A stretch of DNA of 64,000 bases from JANSYL01 sp963921255. Lineage in GTDB: Bacteria; Pseudomonadota; Alphaproteobacteria; Rhodobacterales; Rhodobacteraceae. Below the pieces are notes generated by a model. The model did no database searches. It saw only the letters and a program-made list of their open reading frames with translations, and was not told the origin of the DNA. Below, piece after piece: positions 16,166-24,786 of this stretch. Numbering within the stretch: position 1 is the stretch's first letter; each line of letters opens with the position of its first letter. The stretch lies in contig CAWUEW020000003.1 of the NCBI GenBank assembly GCA_963921255.3, positions 62,001 to 126,000 of the forward strand, read 5' to 3'. A program made the translations under genes and the position numbers.

Positions 16166-17584
16166 CTATTGCGCGGCTGTGGGTGCGGTCTCGGGCTGAA
16201 CGTCGCCGTCCGCTGCGCCGTTCCCGTCCAGCAAATGATCCACCGAGGCGGCATAGTAGGCGATCAAATCATCCCCGCCCTCTGCCACCTCGATGCGGTC
16301 ACCCGTCCGGCTGATCAGGCGCCGTTCGATCAGCGCGCGCAGGCCGGCTTCAATCGCGTAGGCAATGTCGTCACGGGGGATATGGACCGTCACGTCGCGC
16401 TCGCGGGCGGCCGCGATGTGGCGCCGCACGAGCGCATCCAGGGCCACCACGCTGCGTGCCCCATCGTCCAGGGCGTGGCACACCAGCGGCACGGGCGTGA
16501 CGGGCATGACCTTGGCGATCCGCGCCATAAGGTCCTGTCCCAGGTCGGCGGCGGCGTCGACGCGAGGGTCCTCCAGAAAGGTGGTCAGGCTCATCGGATC
16601 GCCAAAACTGACGGCAGCATATCCATACCGATGGAAGCGCCGCGTCAGCCGCAGCCATGTCTGGCGACGCAGGTAGCGATAGATGGGCCAGAGCGAGAAG
16701 CGGAACCGACGCGAGCCTTTGGCATGGGCATCGATCAGGGTCCGGTCTTCCATCACCCGGTCATAGTTGATGGCCACGGGGACAAAGACGACATCCCGGC
16801 TTTGACCGGGTACGAAGCCATCCAGAATGTACGAGATCAACCCAAGCTTCGGTTTGCCCAGATGGCCCGTCTGGCTCAGGCCACCCTCGGGAAAGACCGC
16901 CTGGGTCACACCCGCCTCGGTCGCCATCTGCACGTAGCGGGCCAGAACCTTTCGGTAGAGCGCGTTATTGTGGCGCCGCCGGATGAAATACCCGCCCATG
17001 GCGCGAACCAACTGGCGCAGGGGCCAGACGCGCGCCCATTCCCCGACGGCATAGGCCAGCGCCGAACGCTCCGCCACCAACCAGGTGACCAGCACATAAT
17101 CCATGTTCGAGCGGTGGTTCATGACGAAGATCACCGTCGACTCGGACGGGATGGCCTCCAGCGCGGCATCGTTCGCCTGGGCAAGGCGCACGCGATAGAG
17201 CGATTGGCTGAGGAGGCGCGCCGCGCGGATCGCGAACCCGAAATAGGTGAAGGCAGAAAAGCCGGGCACGATCTCGCGGGCGTAGTCCTCTGCCTTTTCG
17301 AAGGCGACGTCGGGGCGCAGGCCGGTGTCTTCGGCGTGGGCCGCAATGGCTTTGGCGACCTCGGGGTCATGGACAAGCTGCCGGATCGTATCTGGGCGAC
17401 GGGCCAGCTTGAATGGCTCGATCGGGCGCTTGAGGCGACGGTTCAGGCGTTCAACGGCATATTCCAGGCGACGGCGCAGGAACCACCGGACCGACGGGAA
17501 TAGAAAGTGCGACGCAAACGTGACCCCGGCAAAGACCAGGATCAGCAGGAAGAGCCAAAGGGGAAGCGTCACAGTCGCAGTCAT
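16166..17584 (-). CDS. PlsB-like glycerol-3-phosphate/lysophosphatidate acyltransferase
   Basis: This 472-residue membrane-bound acyltransferase should act in phospholipid synthesis by acylating glycerol 3-phosphate or a related acceptor. An N-terminal membrane helix (LPLWLFLLILVFAGVTFASH) precedes the catalytic block I motif HRSNMD in VIFVMNHRSNMDYVLV, block II around GGYFIRRR, and block III FPEGGLSQTGHLGKPKLGL, all diagnostic for the PlsB/LPLAT superfamily. It is shorter than E. coli PlsB (about 800 residues), so exact acceptor and donor are uncertain. It is upstream of ccr in the same direction with a 169-base gap, and divergent from ecm. Confidence 0.88.
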   Translation of the reverse strand: MTATVTLPLWLFLLILVFAGVTFASHFLFPSVRWFLRRRLEYAVERLNRRLKRPIEPFKLARRPDTIRQLVHDPEVAKAIAAHAEDTGLRPDVAFEKAEDYAREIVPGFSAFTYFGFAIRAARLLSQSLYRVRLAQANDAALEAIPSESTVIFVMNHRSNMDYVLVTWLVAERSALAYAVGEWARVWPLRQLVRAMGGYFIRRRHNNALYRKVLARYVQMATEAGVTQAVFPEGGLSQTGHLGKPKLGLISYILDGFVPGQSRDVVFVPVAINYDRVMEDRTLIDAHAKGSRRFRFSLWPIYRYLRRQTWLRLTRRFHRYGYAAVSFGDPMSLTTFLEDPRVDAAADLGQDLMARIAKVMPVTPVPLVCHALDDGARSVVALDALVRRHIAAARERDVTVHIPRDDIAYAIEAGLRALIERRLISRTGDRIEVAEGGDDLIAYYAASVDHLLDGNGAADGDVQPETAPTAAQ

Positions 17585-17892
17585 TTGCAGGCCAAATTGG
17601 CAGGTTCAGGCCTATTCGACAATGGTGCTCGGGCCGCACGCATATCGCCGTTCGCACCACGCCCACCGCCCGAAATTGACGGTGCAACGCGCATGTTCCC
17701 GCCGTGTCATTGGAACAGGCTGCGCCACAAACGCGGCTGCGCTTTGGGACGGCAAGATCGCACCTGCAGCAAACAACCTGTAACGGCCGAGTGGCTTTGC
17801 CGCGATGCAGCGAATTGACATCGACATAAAATTATTCATATACCCACCAGAACGGAATAATATTGCTTTGAACTTGCCGCCCGGAGCCCCTT
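17585..17892. other. Divergent intergenic region between plsB-like gene and ecm
   Basis: This 308-base region separates two divergent genes. The only feature I can support is a promoter-like pair near its right end. I see no open reading frame that looks coding and no strong hairpin. The right third is distinctly A+T-rich compared with the rest. Confidence 0.5.
17815..17844 (+). promoter_or_regulatory. Candidate sigma-70 promoter of ecm
   Basis: TTGACA (17815-17820) is a perfect -35 hexamer. TATACC (17839-17844) follows after 18 bases as a weak -10 hexamer, within an A+T-rich stretch, 48 bases before the ecm ATG. The match and position fit a housekeeping promoter. Confidence 0.5.
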
Positions 17893-19866
17893 ATGAGCCA
17901 GCCTCAGACGCAAAAAGACCGCCCTTGGTTGATTCGAACATATGCCGGGCATTCCACGGCCAAAGCCTCGAACGCGCTGTATCGCGGGAACCTTGCGAAG
18001 GGTCAGACCGGCCTCTCGGTGGCGTTCGATCTTCCGACCCAGACGGGGTATGACAGCGACCATGTGCTCAGCCGGGGCGAGGTGGGCAAAGTTGGCGTGC
18101 CGGTCTGCCATCTGGGCGACATGCGGACCCTGTTCGACGAGATCCCGCTCGAACAGATGAACACCTCGATGACGATCAACGCGACCGCGCCTTGGCTTCT
18201 GGCGCTCTATATCGCCGTGGCGGAAGAGCAGGGGGCCGATGTCAGCAAACTGCAGGGCACGGTCCAGAACGACCTGATCAAGGAATACCTTAGCCGCGGC
18301 ACCTATATTTGTCCGCCGAAGCCAAGCCTGAAGATGATCGCGGATGTGGCCGAGTATTGCTATGCCAACGTCCCGAAATGGAACCCGATGAACGTGTGTT
18401 CCTACCACCTGCAAGAGGCCGGCGCGACGCCCGAGCAGGAACTGGCCTTCGCCCTTGCGACCGCGCAGGCGGTTCTGGATGCGCTCCGTCCGCGGGTGGC
18501 CGAAGAGGATTTCCCGGCCCTTGTCGGTCGGATTTCGTTCTTCGTGAACGCGGGCATCCGGTTTGTCACCGAGATGTGCAAGATGCGGGCCTTTGTCGAG
18601 TTGTGGGATGAGATCTGCGAAACCCGCTACGGCGTGACCGACCCGAAATACCGGCGCTTCCGCTATGGGGTGCAGGTGAATTCGCTCGGGCTGACCGAAC
18701 AGCAGCCGGAAAACAACGTTTATCGCATTCTCATCGAGATGCTGGCTGTAACGCTGTCCAAGAATGCGCGCGCCCGCGCTGTGCAATTGCCCGCCTGGAA
18801 CGAAGCCCTGGGCCTCCCGCGCCCCTGGGATCAGCAATGGTCCATGCGCATGCAGCAGATCATGGCCTTTGAGACCGACCTGCTGGAATACGGGGATCTT
18901 TTCGACGGAAATCCCGTTGTGGCCGCGAAAGTGGATGAATTGAAGGATGGCGCCCGCGCCGAACTGGCGAACCTGGATGCCATGGGCGGGGCGATCGCGG
19001 CGATTGACTACATGAAATCCCGCCTGGTCGAAAGCAATGCCGACCGCGTGGGCGGGATCGAAAGCGGCAACACCACGGTGGTCGGCGTGAACAAGTTCAC
19101 GCAATCCGAACCGTCACCTCTTGTTGACGAAGAAGGCGGTATCATGGTGGTCGATCCGGCGGTCGAGGCCGATCAGATCGCGCGCCTCGATGCCTGGAAA
19201 TCCGACCGCGATGCCGAGGCCGTCCAAGCCGCATTGGACGCGTTGCAGGCGGCCGCGCGTGCGGGCGATAACGTCATGCCGGCCTCAATCGCGGCGGCCA
19301 AGGCCGGTGTCACGACCGGCGAATGGGCCGGCGTGATGCGCGCGGTGCACGGCGAATATCGCGGCCCGACGGGCGTTTCGAAATCGGTGTCGAACAAGAC
19401 CGAAGGGCTGGACGATATCCGCGCCTCGGTCGATGCCGTCAGCGATCGTTTGGGCCGCCGGTTGAAATTCCTCGTCGGAAAGCCCGGGTTGGACGGTCAT
19501 TCGAATGGCGCAGAACAGATTGCCGTACGGGCGCGGGATTGCGGGATGGATATCAGCTATGAAGGCATTCGCCTGACCCCGGAGGAGATTGTCGCCGCCG
19601 CCCGATCCGAAAATGTCCACGTGATTGGCCTGTCCATCCTGTCGGGAAGCCATGTGCCACTTATTCGTGATGTCATGGATAAACTGCGCGCCGAAGGGTT
19701 GGATGATGTGCCTGTCATGGTGGGCGGCATTATTTCGGATGAGGATGCCGAGATCTTGAAAAGCTACGGAGTAGCAAGGGTTTATACACCCAAAGATTTT
19801 GAGCTGAACCGCATCATGATGGATATTGTCGGTCTGGCCGATCCGGCGCCAATGGCCGCGGAATAA
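17893..19866 (+). CDS. ecm: Ethylmalonyl-CoA mutase
   Basis: Ecm is a coenzyme-B12-dependent mutase that converts (2R)-ethylmalonyl-CoA to methylsuccinyl-CoA in the ethylmalonyl-CoA pathway. The 657-residue chain has the mutase catalytic domain (RTYAGHSTAKASNALYRGNL, AFDLPTQTGYDSDH, the segment LEQMNTSMTINATAPWL). A C-terminal cobalamin-binding domain carries the lower-ligand motif DxHxxG in KPGLDGHSNGAEQIAVRA and the GLSILSGSH loop. The single-chain layout and length match ecm/meaA rather than the longer methylmalonyl-CoA mutase. The nearby ccr supports this choice. A methylmalonyl-CoA mutase-like activity is the less likely alternative. Confidence 0.94.
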   Translation: MSQPQTQKDRPWLIRTYAGHSTAKASNALYRGNLAKGQTGLSVAFDLPTQTGYDSDHVLSRGEVGKVGVPVCHLGDMRTLFDEIPLEQMNTSMTINATAPWLLALYIAVAEEQGADVSKLQGTVQNDLIKEYLSRGTYICPPKPSLKMIADVAEYCYANVPKWNPMNVCSYHLQEAGATPEQELAFALATAQAVLDALRPRVAEEDFPALVGRISFFVNAGIRFVTEMCKMRAFVELWDEICETRYGVTDPKYRRFRYGVQVNSLGLTEQQPENNVYRILIEMLAVTLSKNARARAVQLPAWNEALGLPRPWDQQWSMRMQQIMAFETDLLEYGDLFDGNPVVAAKVDELKDGARAELANLDAMGGAIAAIDYMKSRLVESNADRVGGIESGNTTVVGVNKFTQSEPSPLVDEEGGIMVVDPAVEADQIARLDAWKSDRDAEAVQAALDALQAAARAGDNVMPASIAAAKAGVTTGEWAGVMRAVHGEYRGPTGVSKSVSNKTEGLDDIRASVDAVSDRLGRRLKFLVGKPGLDGHSNGAEQIAVRARDCGMDISYEGIRLTPEEIVAAARSENVHVIGLSILSGSHVPLIRDVMDKLRAEGLDDVPVMVGGIISDEDAEILKSYGVARVYTPKDFELNRIMMDIVGLADPAPMAAE

Positions 19867-19947
19867 GCGCCCTCAAGCCCTTCGGTTTCGCTCCGGGCCG
19901 GCCTTTCCTTGTTGCATCCTCATTGAATTTGGGGAAAAGCGCCCATT

Positions 19948-19963
19948 GCGTTAACCTTAACGC
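19948..19963. promoter_or_regulatory. Palindrome GCGTTAA-CC-TTAACGC upstream of H-NS-like gene
   Basis: A perfect 7-bp inverted repeat with a two-base spacer, 27 bases before the ATG of the H-NS-like gene. It could be an operator for self-control or for another factor; the TTAA halves also resemble CtrA half-sites, but the spacing is wrong for a standard CtrA box. Confidence 0.35.
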
Positions 19964-19989
19964 GCGACGGCACAATAAGGGAAAACAAG

Positions 19990-20295
19990 ATGCCCCACGA
20001 CTTGGACGGTATGAGTTTGGACGAGTTGAAAGCGTTGGAAAAAGATGTCGCGGCTGCGATCAAAACTTTTGAGAAACGGAAGAAAAAAGAAGCATTGATC
20101 GCCGCTCAGAAGGCAGCCCAGGAGTTCGGGTTTTCGCTGGATGAGATTTTGGGTGCAAAATCCGCGACCAAAGGCGCGCCGAAATACGCGAACCCCGCAA
20201 ATCCGGATCAAACCTGGACGGGCCGTGGCCGCCAGCCGCAATGGGTGAAGGATGCGTTCGCGGCTGGTCAATCTCTCGACGATTTGGCGATCTGA
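19990..20295 (+). CDS. H-NS family nucleoid protein (HvrA/Spb type)
   Basis: This 101-residue DNA-binding protein has an N-terminal charged helical part for oligomerisation (LDELKALEKDVAAAIKTFEK, then RKKKEALIAAQ). The C-terminal H-NS DNA-binding motif is TWTGRGRQPQWVKDAF, following the family's NPANPDQ linker. Proteins of this type in Rhodobacter bind curved A+T-rich DNA and influence photosynthesis or stress genes. Here the target is unknown. The gene is preceded by a 16-bp palindrome and ends three bases before deoD, so the two may be co-transcribed. Confidence 0.9.
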   Translation: MPHDLDGMSLDELKALEKDVAAAIKTFEKRKKKEALIAAQKAAQEFGFSLDEILGAKSATKGAPKYANPANPDQTWTGRGRQPQWVKDAFAAGQSLDDLAI

Positions 20296-20298
20296 TCC

Positions 20299-21003
20299 AT
20301 GACGATCCATATCGGAGCCGCGCCCGGTGACATTGCCGAAACGGTGTTGATGCCGGGTGACCCCCTGCGTGCGAAATGGGCAGCCGAAACGTTTCTGGAC
20401 GATCCGGTTTGCGTGAACGAAGTGCGCGGGATGTTGGGGTTCACGGGAACCTGGAAGCGCAACCGTGTGACCATCCACGGCTCCGGCATGGGGATGCCAA
20501 GCCTGTCGATCTATGCAAACGAACTGATCCGGGATTACGGCGCGCAGACGCTCATCCGGATCGGCTCAACCGGCGCGATGCAGGATCATGTGAACCTGCG
20601 CGATGTGATCCTTGCGATGACGTCGTCCAGCCTGTCGACCCCGTCGAAAGGCATGTTCAAGGAACTGAACTATGCGCCGTGCGCGGATTTCGGTTTGCTC
20701 AGCGCGGCCCACGCGGCGGCTGTCGCCAAGGGCACCGCCGTGCATGTCGGCGGCATTTATTCGTCGGACGTCTTCTATGACGAACGCCCGGACCTGAACG
20801 AACAGATGGTGCGCCACGGGGTGCTGGCCGTCGAAATGGAGGCCGCCGAGCTTTACACATTGGCCGCGCGGTATGGCCGTCGGGCCTTGGCGGTCCTGAC
20901 CGTCTCCGATCACCTGCTCACCAAAGAAGAACTGCCCTCCTCGGATCGGCAATCCAGCTTTTCGGACATGGTCGAGATTGCCTTGGAGGCGGCGTTCGCG
21001 TGA
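20299..21003 (+). CDS. deoD: Purine-nucleoside phosphorylase, DeoD type
   Basis: This 234-residue enzyme splits purine (deoxy)nucleosides with phosphate to free base and (deoxy)ribose 1-phosphate. It shows the DeoD hallmarks: HIGAAPGDIAETVLMPGDPL at the N-terminus, the phosphate-site arginine in ANELIRDYG and IRIGSTGAMQ, the nucleoside-site AVEMEAAELYTLA, and the catalytic Asp/Arg pair in TVSDHLLT and SSDRQSSFSDM. Length matches hexameric bacterial enzymes. It starts three bases after the H-NS-like gene and overlaps the aldo/keto reductase gene by four bases (GTGA). Together with deoC and xdhABC elsewhere in the window it fits nucleoside and purine salvage. Confidence 0.95.
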   Translation: MTIHIGAAPGDIAETVLMPGDPLRAKWAAETFLDDPVCVNEVRGMLGFTGTWKRNRVTIHGSGMGMPSLSIYANELIRDYGAQTLIRIGSTGAMQDHVNLRDVILAMTSSSLSTPSKGMFKELNYAPCADFGLLSAAHAAAVAKGTAVHVGGIYSSDVFYDERPDLNEQMVRHGVLAVEMEAAELYTLAARYGRRALAVLTVSDHLLTKEELPSSDRQSSFSDMVEIALEAAFA

Positions 21004-21980
21004 AACAGAAACGGATGCTGGCCGGGCGTGAAGTCGGTGCCATCGGTCTGGGCTGCATGAGCTTCGGTGGGATCTACGGTGCGACCGACGAGGACGAAAG
21101 CCTGGCCTGCCTGGCCGAGGCGGTCGCATTGGGCGTGGATCACTGGGATGTGGCCGAAATCTACGGCATGGGCACCAGCGAGCGCATCATGGGGCGCTTT
21201 TTGCGGGAAACCGGCGTTGATGTGTCGATCGCGACCAAAGCTGGAATTTACCCTAAGCCAGAACGCCATTTCCGCAATGACGAAGCGGCCCTAAGGCGGT
21301 CTTTGGAAGGCTCGCTCGAACGTCTTGGCCGCGACCGTGTGGAGCTGTTCTATATTCACCGCCGCGAGGCCGCCCGCCCGATTGAAGAGGTGATGGAAAC
21401 CCTGGTGGGCTTCATCGAGGAAGGCTTGATCGGGTCCATCGGGCTCAGCGAAGTGGCACCATCCACCCTGCGCCGGGCCCATGCGGTGCACCCGGTTGCG
21501 GCGGTTCAGAACGAATACTCGCTCTGGACACGTCAGCCCGAATTGGGGCTCCTGCAGACCTGCGCGGACTTGAACGTGTGCTTCGTGGCCTTTTCGCCCG
21601 TCGGCCGCGGCATCTTTGCGGACCGGTTCCCCGACCCGGCGCAGTTTCCGGACGGCGATTTTCGCAGCGTCAATCCGCGCTTCATGGAACCCCATTTCAG
21701 CGCCAACAAAGCGGCCATCGCACCGTTTCAGGCGTTCTGCGCCGAAAAGGGCTGGCCGGTCGCGGCGGCGGCGGTCGCGTGGACCCTGGATCAAGGGGAC
21801 CATGTGTTGCCCATCCCGGGCACGCGCAGTGCCGGCAATCTTCAGATGTTGCTGCAGGCTGACGCGATCGCGTTCTCCGATGCCGACCGGGCTGAGATTG
21901 CGCGGCTGTTGCCCGTAGGGTTCGCCCATGGTGAGCGCTACAGCCCCTCTCAATGGGTCAGCGTCGAGCAGTATTGCTAA
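21000..21980 (+). CDS. Aldo/keto reductase
   Basis: This 326-residue NADPH-dependent oxidoreductase is of the aldo/keto reductase superfamily (TIM barrel). Family features are GREVGAIGLGCMSFGGIYGA at the N-terminus, the catalytic Asp and Tyr in HWDVAEIYGMGTSE, the catalytic Lys in SIATKAGIYP, and the active-site His in LFYIHRREAARPIEEV. The substrate cannot be predicted. The GTG start lies in the GTGA overlap with the end of deoD, so its translation is probably coupled to nucleoside breakdown. It may reduce a sugar or aldehyde from that route, though this is inference. A palindromic hairpin with a following T-run ends the unit. Confidence 0.9.
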   Translation: MKQKRMLAGREVGAIGLGCMSFGGIYGATDEDESLACLAEAVALGVDHWDVAEIYGMGTSERIMGRFLRETGVDVSIATKAGIYPKPERHFRNDEAALRRSLEGSLERLGRDRVELFYIHRREAARPIEEVMETLVGFIEEGLIGSIGLSEVAPSTLRRAHAVHPVAAVQNEYSLWTRQPELGLLQTCADLNVCFVAFSPVGRGIFADRFPDPAQFPDGDFRSVNPRFMEPHFSANKAAIAPFQAFCAEKGWPVAAAAVAWTLDQGDHVLPIPGTRSAGNLQMLLQADAIAFSDADRAEIARLLPVGFAHGERYSPSQWVSVEQYC

Positions 21981-21997
21981 GTCAGCCCCGCACGGTG

Positions 21998-22019
21998 GCG
22001 GAAAACACGTGTTTTCCGC
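21998..22019. terminator. Perfect 22-bp palindrome, terminator-like
   Basis: GCGGAAAACAC paired with GTGTTTTCCGC (21998-22019) is a perfect palindrome 18 bases after the aldo/keto reductase stop. CGCCG and six T residues follow. A second small hairpin, GTTTTTTG/CAAAAAAC, comes next. The pair is probably a terminator. Confidence 0.65.
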
Positions 22020-22171
22020 GCCGTTTTTTGCATCAAAAAACCGCCGCTTGGTAGGCCATTCGCCCGTGATGTCGCAATCGCGCGAGATTGCGTCGGGTGG
22101 GCGAGGCGTTGCACGCGGCCTTGGGGCAGGTAGGGTTTGATCAAGAATTGCCCTGTCCGGTGGAGGCCTCG

Positions 22172-24673
22172 ATGAAAACCCATGTCAAAGCGCTTGTTGT
22201 CGGCGGCGGTGCCGTCGGGACCGGGATTGCCTATCATCTGGCGGCTGCCGGTTGGGACGACGTCATGCTGCTGGAGCGGGACGAATTGACCAGTGGCTCG
22301 ACCTGGCACGCCGCTGGTCTTCTGCCGCTGTTCAATATGGGTTACGCGACCAGCCACATCCACGACTACTCGGTCAAGTACTACAAGACCCTCGAGGAAG
22401 AGACCGGGCTGAACGCGGGCTTCTCGGTGGTGGGCAACCTGCGCATGGCGCAGACCCAGGATCGAATGGACGAATACATGCTCTACGCCTCGACCGCCGA
22501 GACTGTGGGCATTCCCTATGAATGGATGACGCCGGCACAGATCAAGGACCGGTGGCCGCTTGTGCGTACGGACGATTTGAAGGGCGCGATTTTTCATCCG
22601 ACCGATGGCTACATCAATCCCGCCGACGTCACGATGGCCATGGCCAAGGGGGCCCGCCAGCGCGGTGTCACGATCGAACGGAAATGGCAGGTCGACGGGT
22701 ACGCCTGGACGGGGGATCACTGGGATGTCACCTGCACCAAGATGGTTGAAAAGGGCGGCAACCTAATCCCGTCAGACGAACAAGTCGTCATCCACGCCGA
22801 GCATGTCGTGACCGCCACCGGCAACCATGCGCAGCGCACGGCAAAGCTTTTGGGCATCAAGATCCCGGCCATTCCGGTGGAACATCAGTACATCGTGACC
22901 GAGCCGGACCCGGCCCTGGTGGAGTGGCGCAAAACGCACGGCGAACACCCGGTTCTGCGGGATGCGGATGCCAAGTGGTATGTCCGGGAAGAACGCGGCG
23001 GCTGGATCCTTGGCCCCTATGAGGAAGGCGCTCCGGCCCGGTTCCTATACGATGTGCCGGAAAGCTTCCGGGCCGATCTCTTTCCCCTGGATCTGGAGCG
23101 GATCGAAGAAGAATACATGTCGATGATCCACCGGATCCCAACTTCGGAAACGGTCGGGCTCAAGGACGACTACAACGGTCCGATCTGCTACACCCCCGAT
23201 GGCAACCCGCTGGTGGGGCCGGCCCCGGGCCTGCGCAACATGTGGCTTGCCGAAGGCTTCAGTTTCGGCATCACCGCGGCGGGCGGGACAGGGTATTACC
23301 TCGCGCAGATGATGGTCGAAGGCGAGGCCGAGATCGACATGGCCAGCCTCGATCCCAAGCGCTACGGCTCGTGGATGACAACCGAGTACGCAGCCCGCAA
23401 GAACGAGGAATGCTATTCGCACGTCTTCATCCTGCACCACCCCGATGAAGAGCGTGAAGCCTGCCGACCGCTGCGCACGGCGCCGGTCTATGACCGACAG
23501 AAGGCGCTTGGGGCGCAGTTTGGGCAGGTGAACGGATGGGAGCGTCCGAATTACTACGGTCCGCTGGATGCCCCGGAGAGTTTTGATCACGATGCCCGCT
23601 CGTTCCGGCGGGGCGGCTGGTGGGAGCATGCCAAGGCCGAGGCCGAGGCGATCCGCACCACCGCCGGTCTGATTGATGCGACGGCCTTCACCAAGCATCT
23701 GGTCCGCGGCCCGGGCGCGACGGCGTTCCTGGACCACTTCACCTGTAACAAACTGCCCAAGTTGGGGCGGATCAACCTGACCTACGCCCTGACCAGCCAC
23801 GGCACGACCCGCACCGAATACACGATCGTCCGGTTGGCCGAGAACGAATACTACCTCGTCTCAGCCGGGGCCTGGACGGCCTATGACGCCGACTACCTGA
23901 CGAAATCGGCCGAGGATTTCATGGCGGCCGGCGGCGGCTATATCGACATCCACGACGTGACCAGCCAATGGGGCGTGTTCGCCATTGCCGGTCCGACGTC
24001 ACGCGACGTGTTGAAAGAGATCGTCAAGGATGCCGATCCCGAGACGGTTCTGGGCAACAAACGGTTCCCGTGGCTGTCGATGCGCAACATCGAACTGGGC
24101 ATGTGCCCCGTCCGCGCGATCCGCGTCGCCTATACGGGCGAGCTTGGCTGGGAACTCCACCACCCGATCGAAATGTCGACTTACCTGTGGGATCAGCTTC
24201 TGGCCGCGGGCGAAAAGCACGGGATGAAGCTGGTGGGCGCGCGTGCGCAGAACTGGCTGCGCCAGGAGAAAAGCTATCGCGCCTTCGGGACCGAACTGGG
24301 CCGGGATGCGACGCCGTTGGAGGCCGGTCTCGACCGGTTTGTGGACCTTGAGAAAGACTTCTTCGGCAAGGACAAGCTCATCGAAACGGGTGTGCGCTTC
24401 AAATGTGTGACGGTGCTGATCGACGGGCCCGAGGACACGGATCCCTGGGGCCGAGAGGCGCTCTATGACGGCGACACCAAGGTCGGGCGCCTGACCTCGG
24501 GTGGCTATTCGGTGGCGTTCGGCAAGCAGATCGGGATGGGCTATGTCAGCCCCGACCTGGCGGTGCCGGGGCAGACGTTGAAGGTCAAGATGCTGAACCA
24601 GCTGTGGGATGTCGAAGTCACGGAAGACAGCCCCTATGACCCAACGAATGCGGTGATCCGCAAGGACGGCTGA
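22172..24673 (+). CDS. Dimethylglycine/sarcosine dehydrogenase-like flavoprotein with GcvT domain
   Basis: This 833-residue enzyme has three parts: an N-terminal FAD-binding DAO domain (VKALVVGGGAVGTGIAYHLA), an FAO middle domain, and a C-terminal aminomethyltransferase (GcvT) domain that binds tetrahydrofolate. The motif GSTWHAAGLLP carries the histidine that covalently binds FAD in dimethylglycine and sarcosine dehydrogenases. The GcvT part includes DVTSQWGVFAIAGPTSRDVL and YTGELGWELHHPIEM. It should oxidatively demethylate an N-methylated amine and pass the one-carbon unit to folate. The exact substrate is uncertain. The ATG at 22172 has GGAGG ahead; the open frame from 22088 is not needed. 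Such enzymes are common in roseobacters that use glycine betaine. Confidence 0.9.
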   Translation: MKTHVKALVVGGGAVGTGIAYHLAAAGWDDVMLLERDELTSGSTWHAAGLLPLFNMGYATSHIHDYSVKYYKTLEEETGLNAGFSVVGNLRMAQTQDRMDEYMLYASTAETVGIPYEWMTPAQIKDRWPLVRTDDLKGAIFHPTDGYINPADVTMAMAKGARQRGVTIERKWQVDGYAWTGDHWDVTCTKMVEKGGNLIPSDEQVVIHAEHVVTATGNHAQRTAKLLGIKIPAIPVEHQYIVTEPDPALVEWRKTHGEHPVLRDADAKWYVREERGGWILGPYEEGAPARFLYDVPESFRADLFPLDLERIEEEYMSMIHRIPTSETVGLKDDYNGPICYTPDGNPLVGPAPGLRNMWLAEGFSFGITAAGGTGYYLAQMMVEGEAEIDMASLDPKRYGSWMTTEYAARKNEECYSHVFILHHPDEEREACRPLRTAPVYDRQKALGAQFGQVNGWERPNYYGPLDAPESFDHDARSFRRGGWWEHAKAEAEAIRTTAGLIDATAFTKHLVRGPGATAFLDHFTCNKLPKLGRINLTYALTSHGTTRTEYTIVRLAENEYYLVSAGAWTAYDADYLTKSAEDFMAAGGGYIDIHDVTSQWGVFAIAGPTSRDVLKEIVKDADPETVLGNKRFPWLSMRNIELGMCPVRAIRVAYTGELGWELHHPIEMSTYLWDQLLAAGEKHGMKLVGARAQNWLRQEKSYRAFGTELGRDATPLEAGLDRFVDLEKDFFGKDKLIETGVRFKCVTVLIDGPEDTDPWGREALYDGDTKVGRLTSGGYSVAFGKQIGMGYVSPDLAVPGQTLKVKMLNQLWDVEVTEDSPYDPTNAVIRKDG

Positions 24674-24731
24674 ACGCGGCGGTAGGCGTTTCAGGATTGG
24701 TCTCGACCAGCGGGCGCGCTGCGGGGCGGGG

Positions 24732-24776
24732 CCAGAGTTTTCGAAAACTCTGGTCCAAATTCGTCGACGAATTTGG
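24732..24776. repeat. Twin perfect 22-bp palindromes
   Basis: CCAGAGTTTTC/GAAAACTCTGG (24732-24753) and CCAAATTCGTC/GACGAATTTGG (24755-24776) are both perfect and are separated by one base. Outside them GGGGC (around 24723) can pair with GCCCC (around 24780), giving a cross-shaped fold. They sit between two converging genes and could end transcription both ways, or be a mobile repeat family. Confidence 0.8.
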
Positions 24777-24786
24777 CAGCGCCCCG

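Noticed and set aside
14794..16314. 506-codon open frame antisense to ccr
   Set aside because: It covers ccr on the opposite strand and has no recognisable features.
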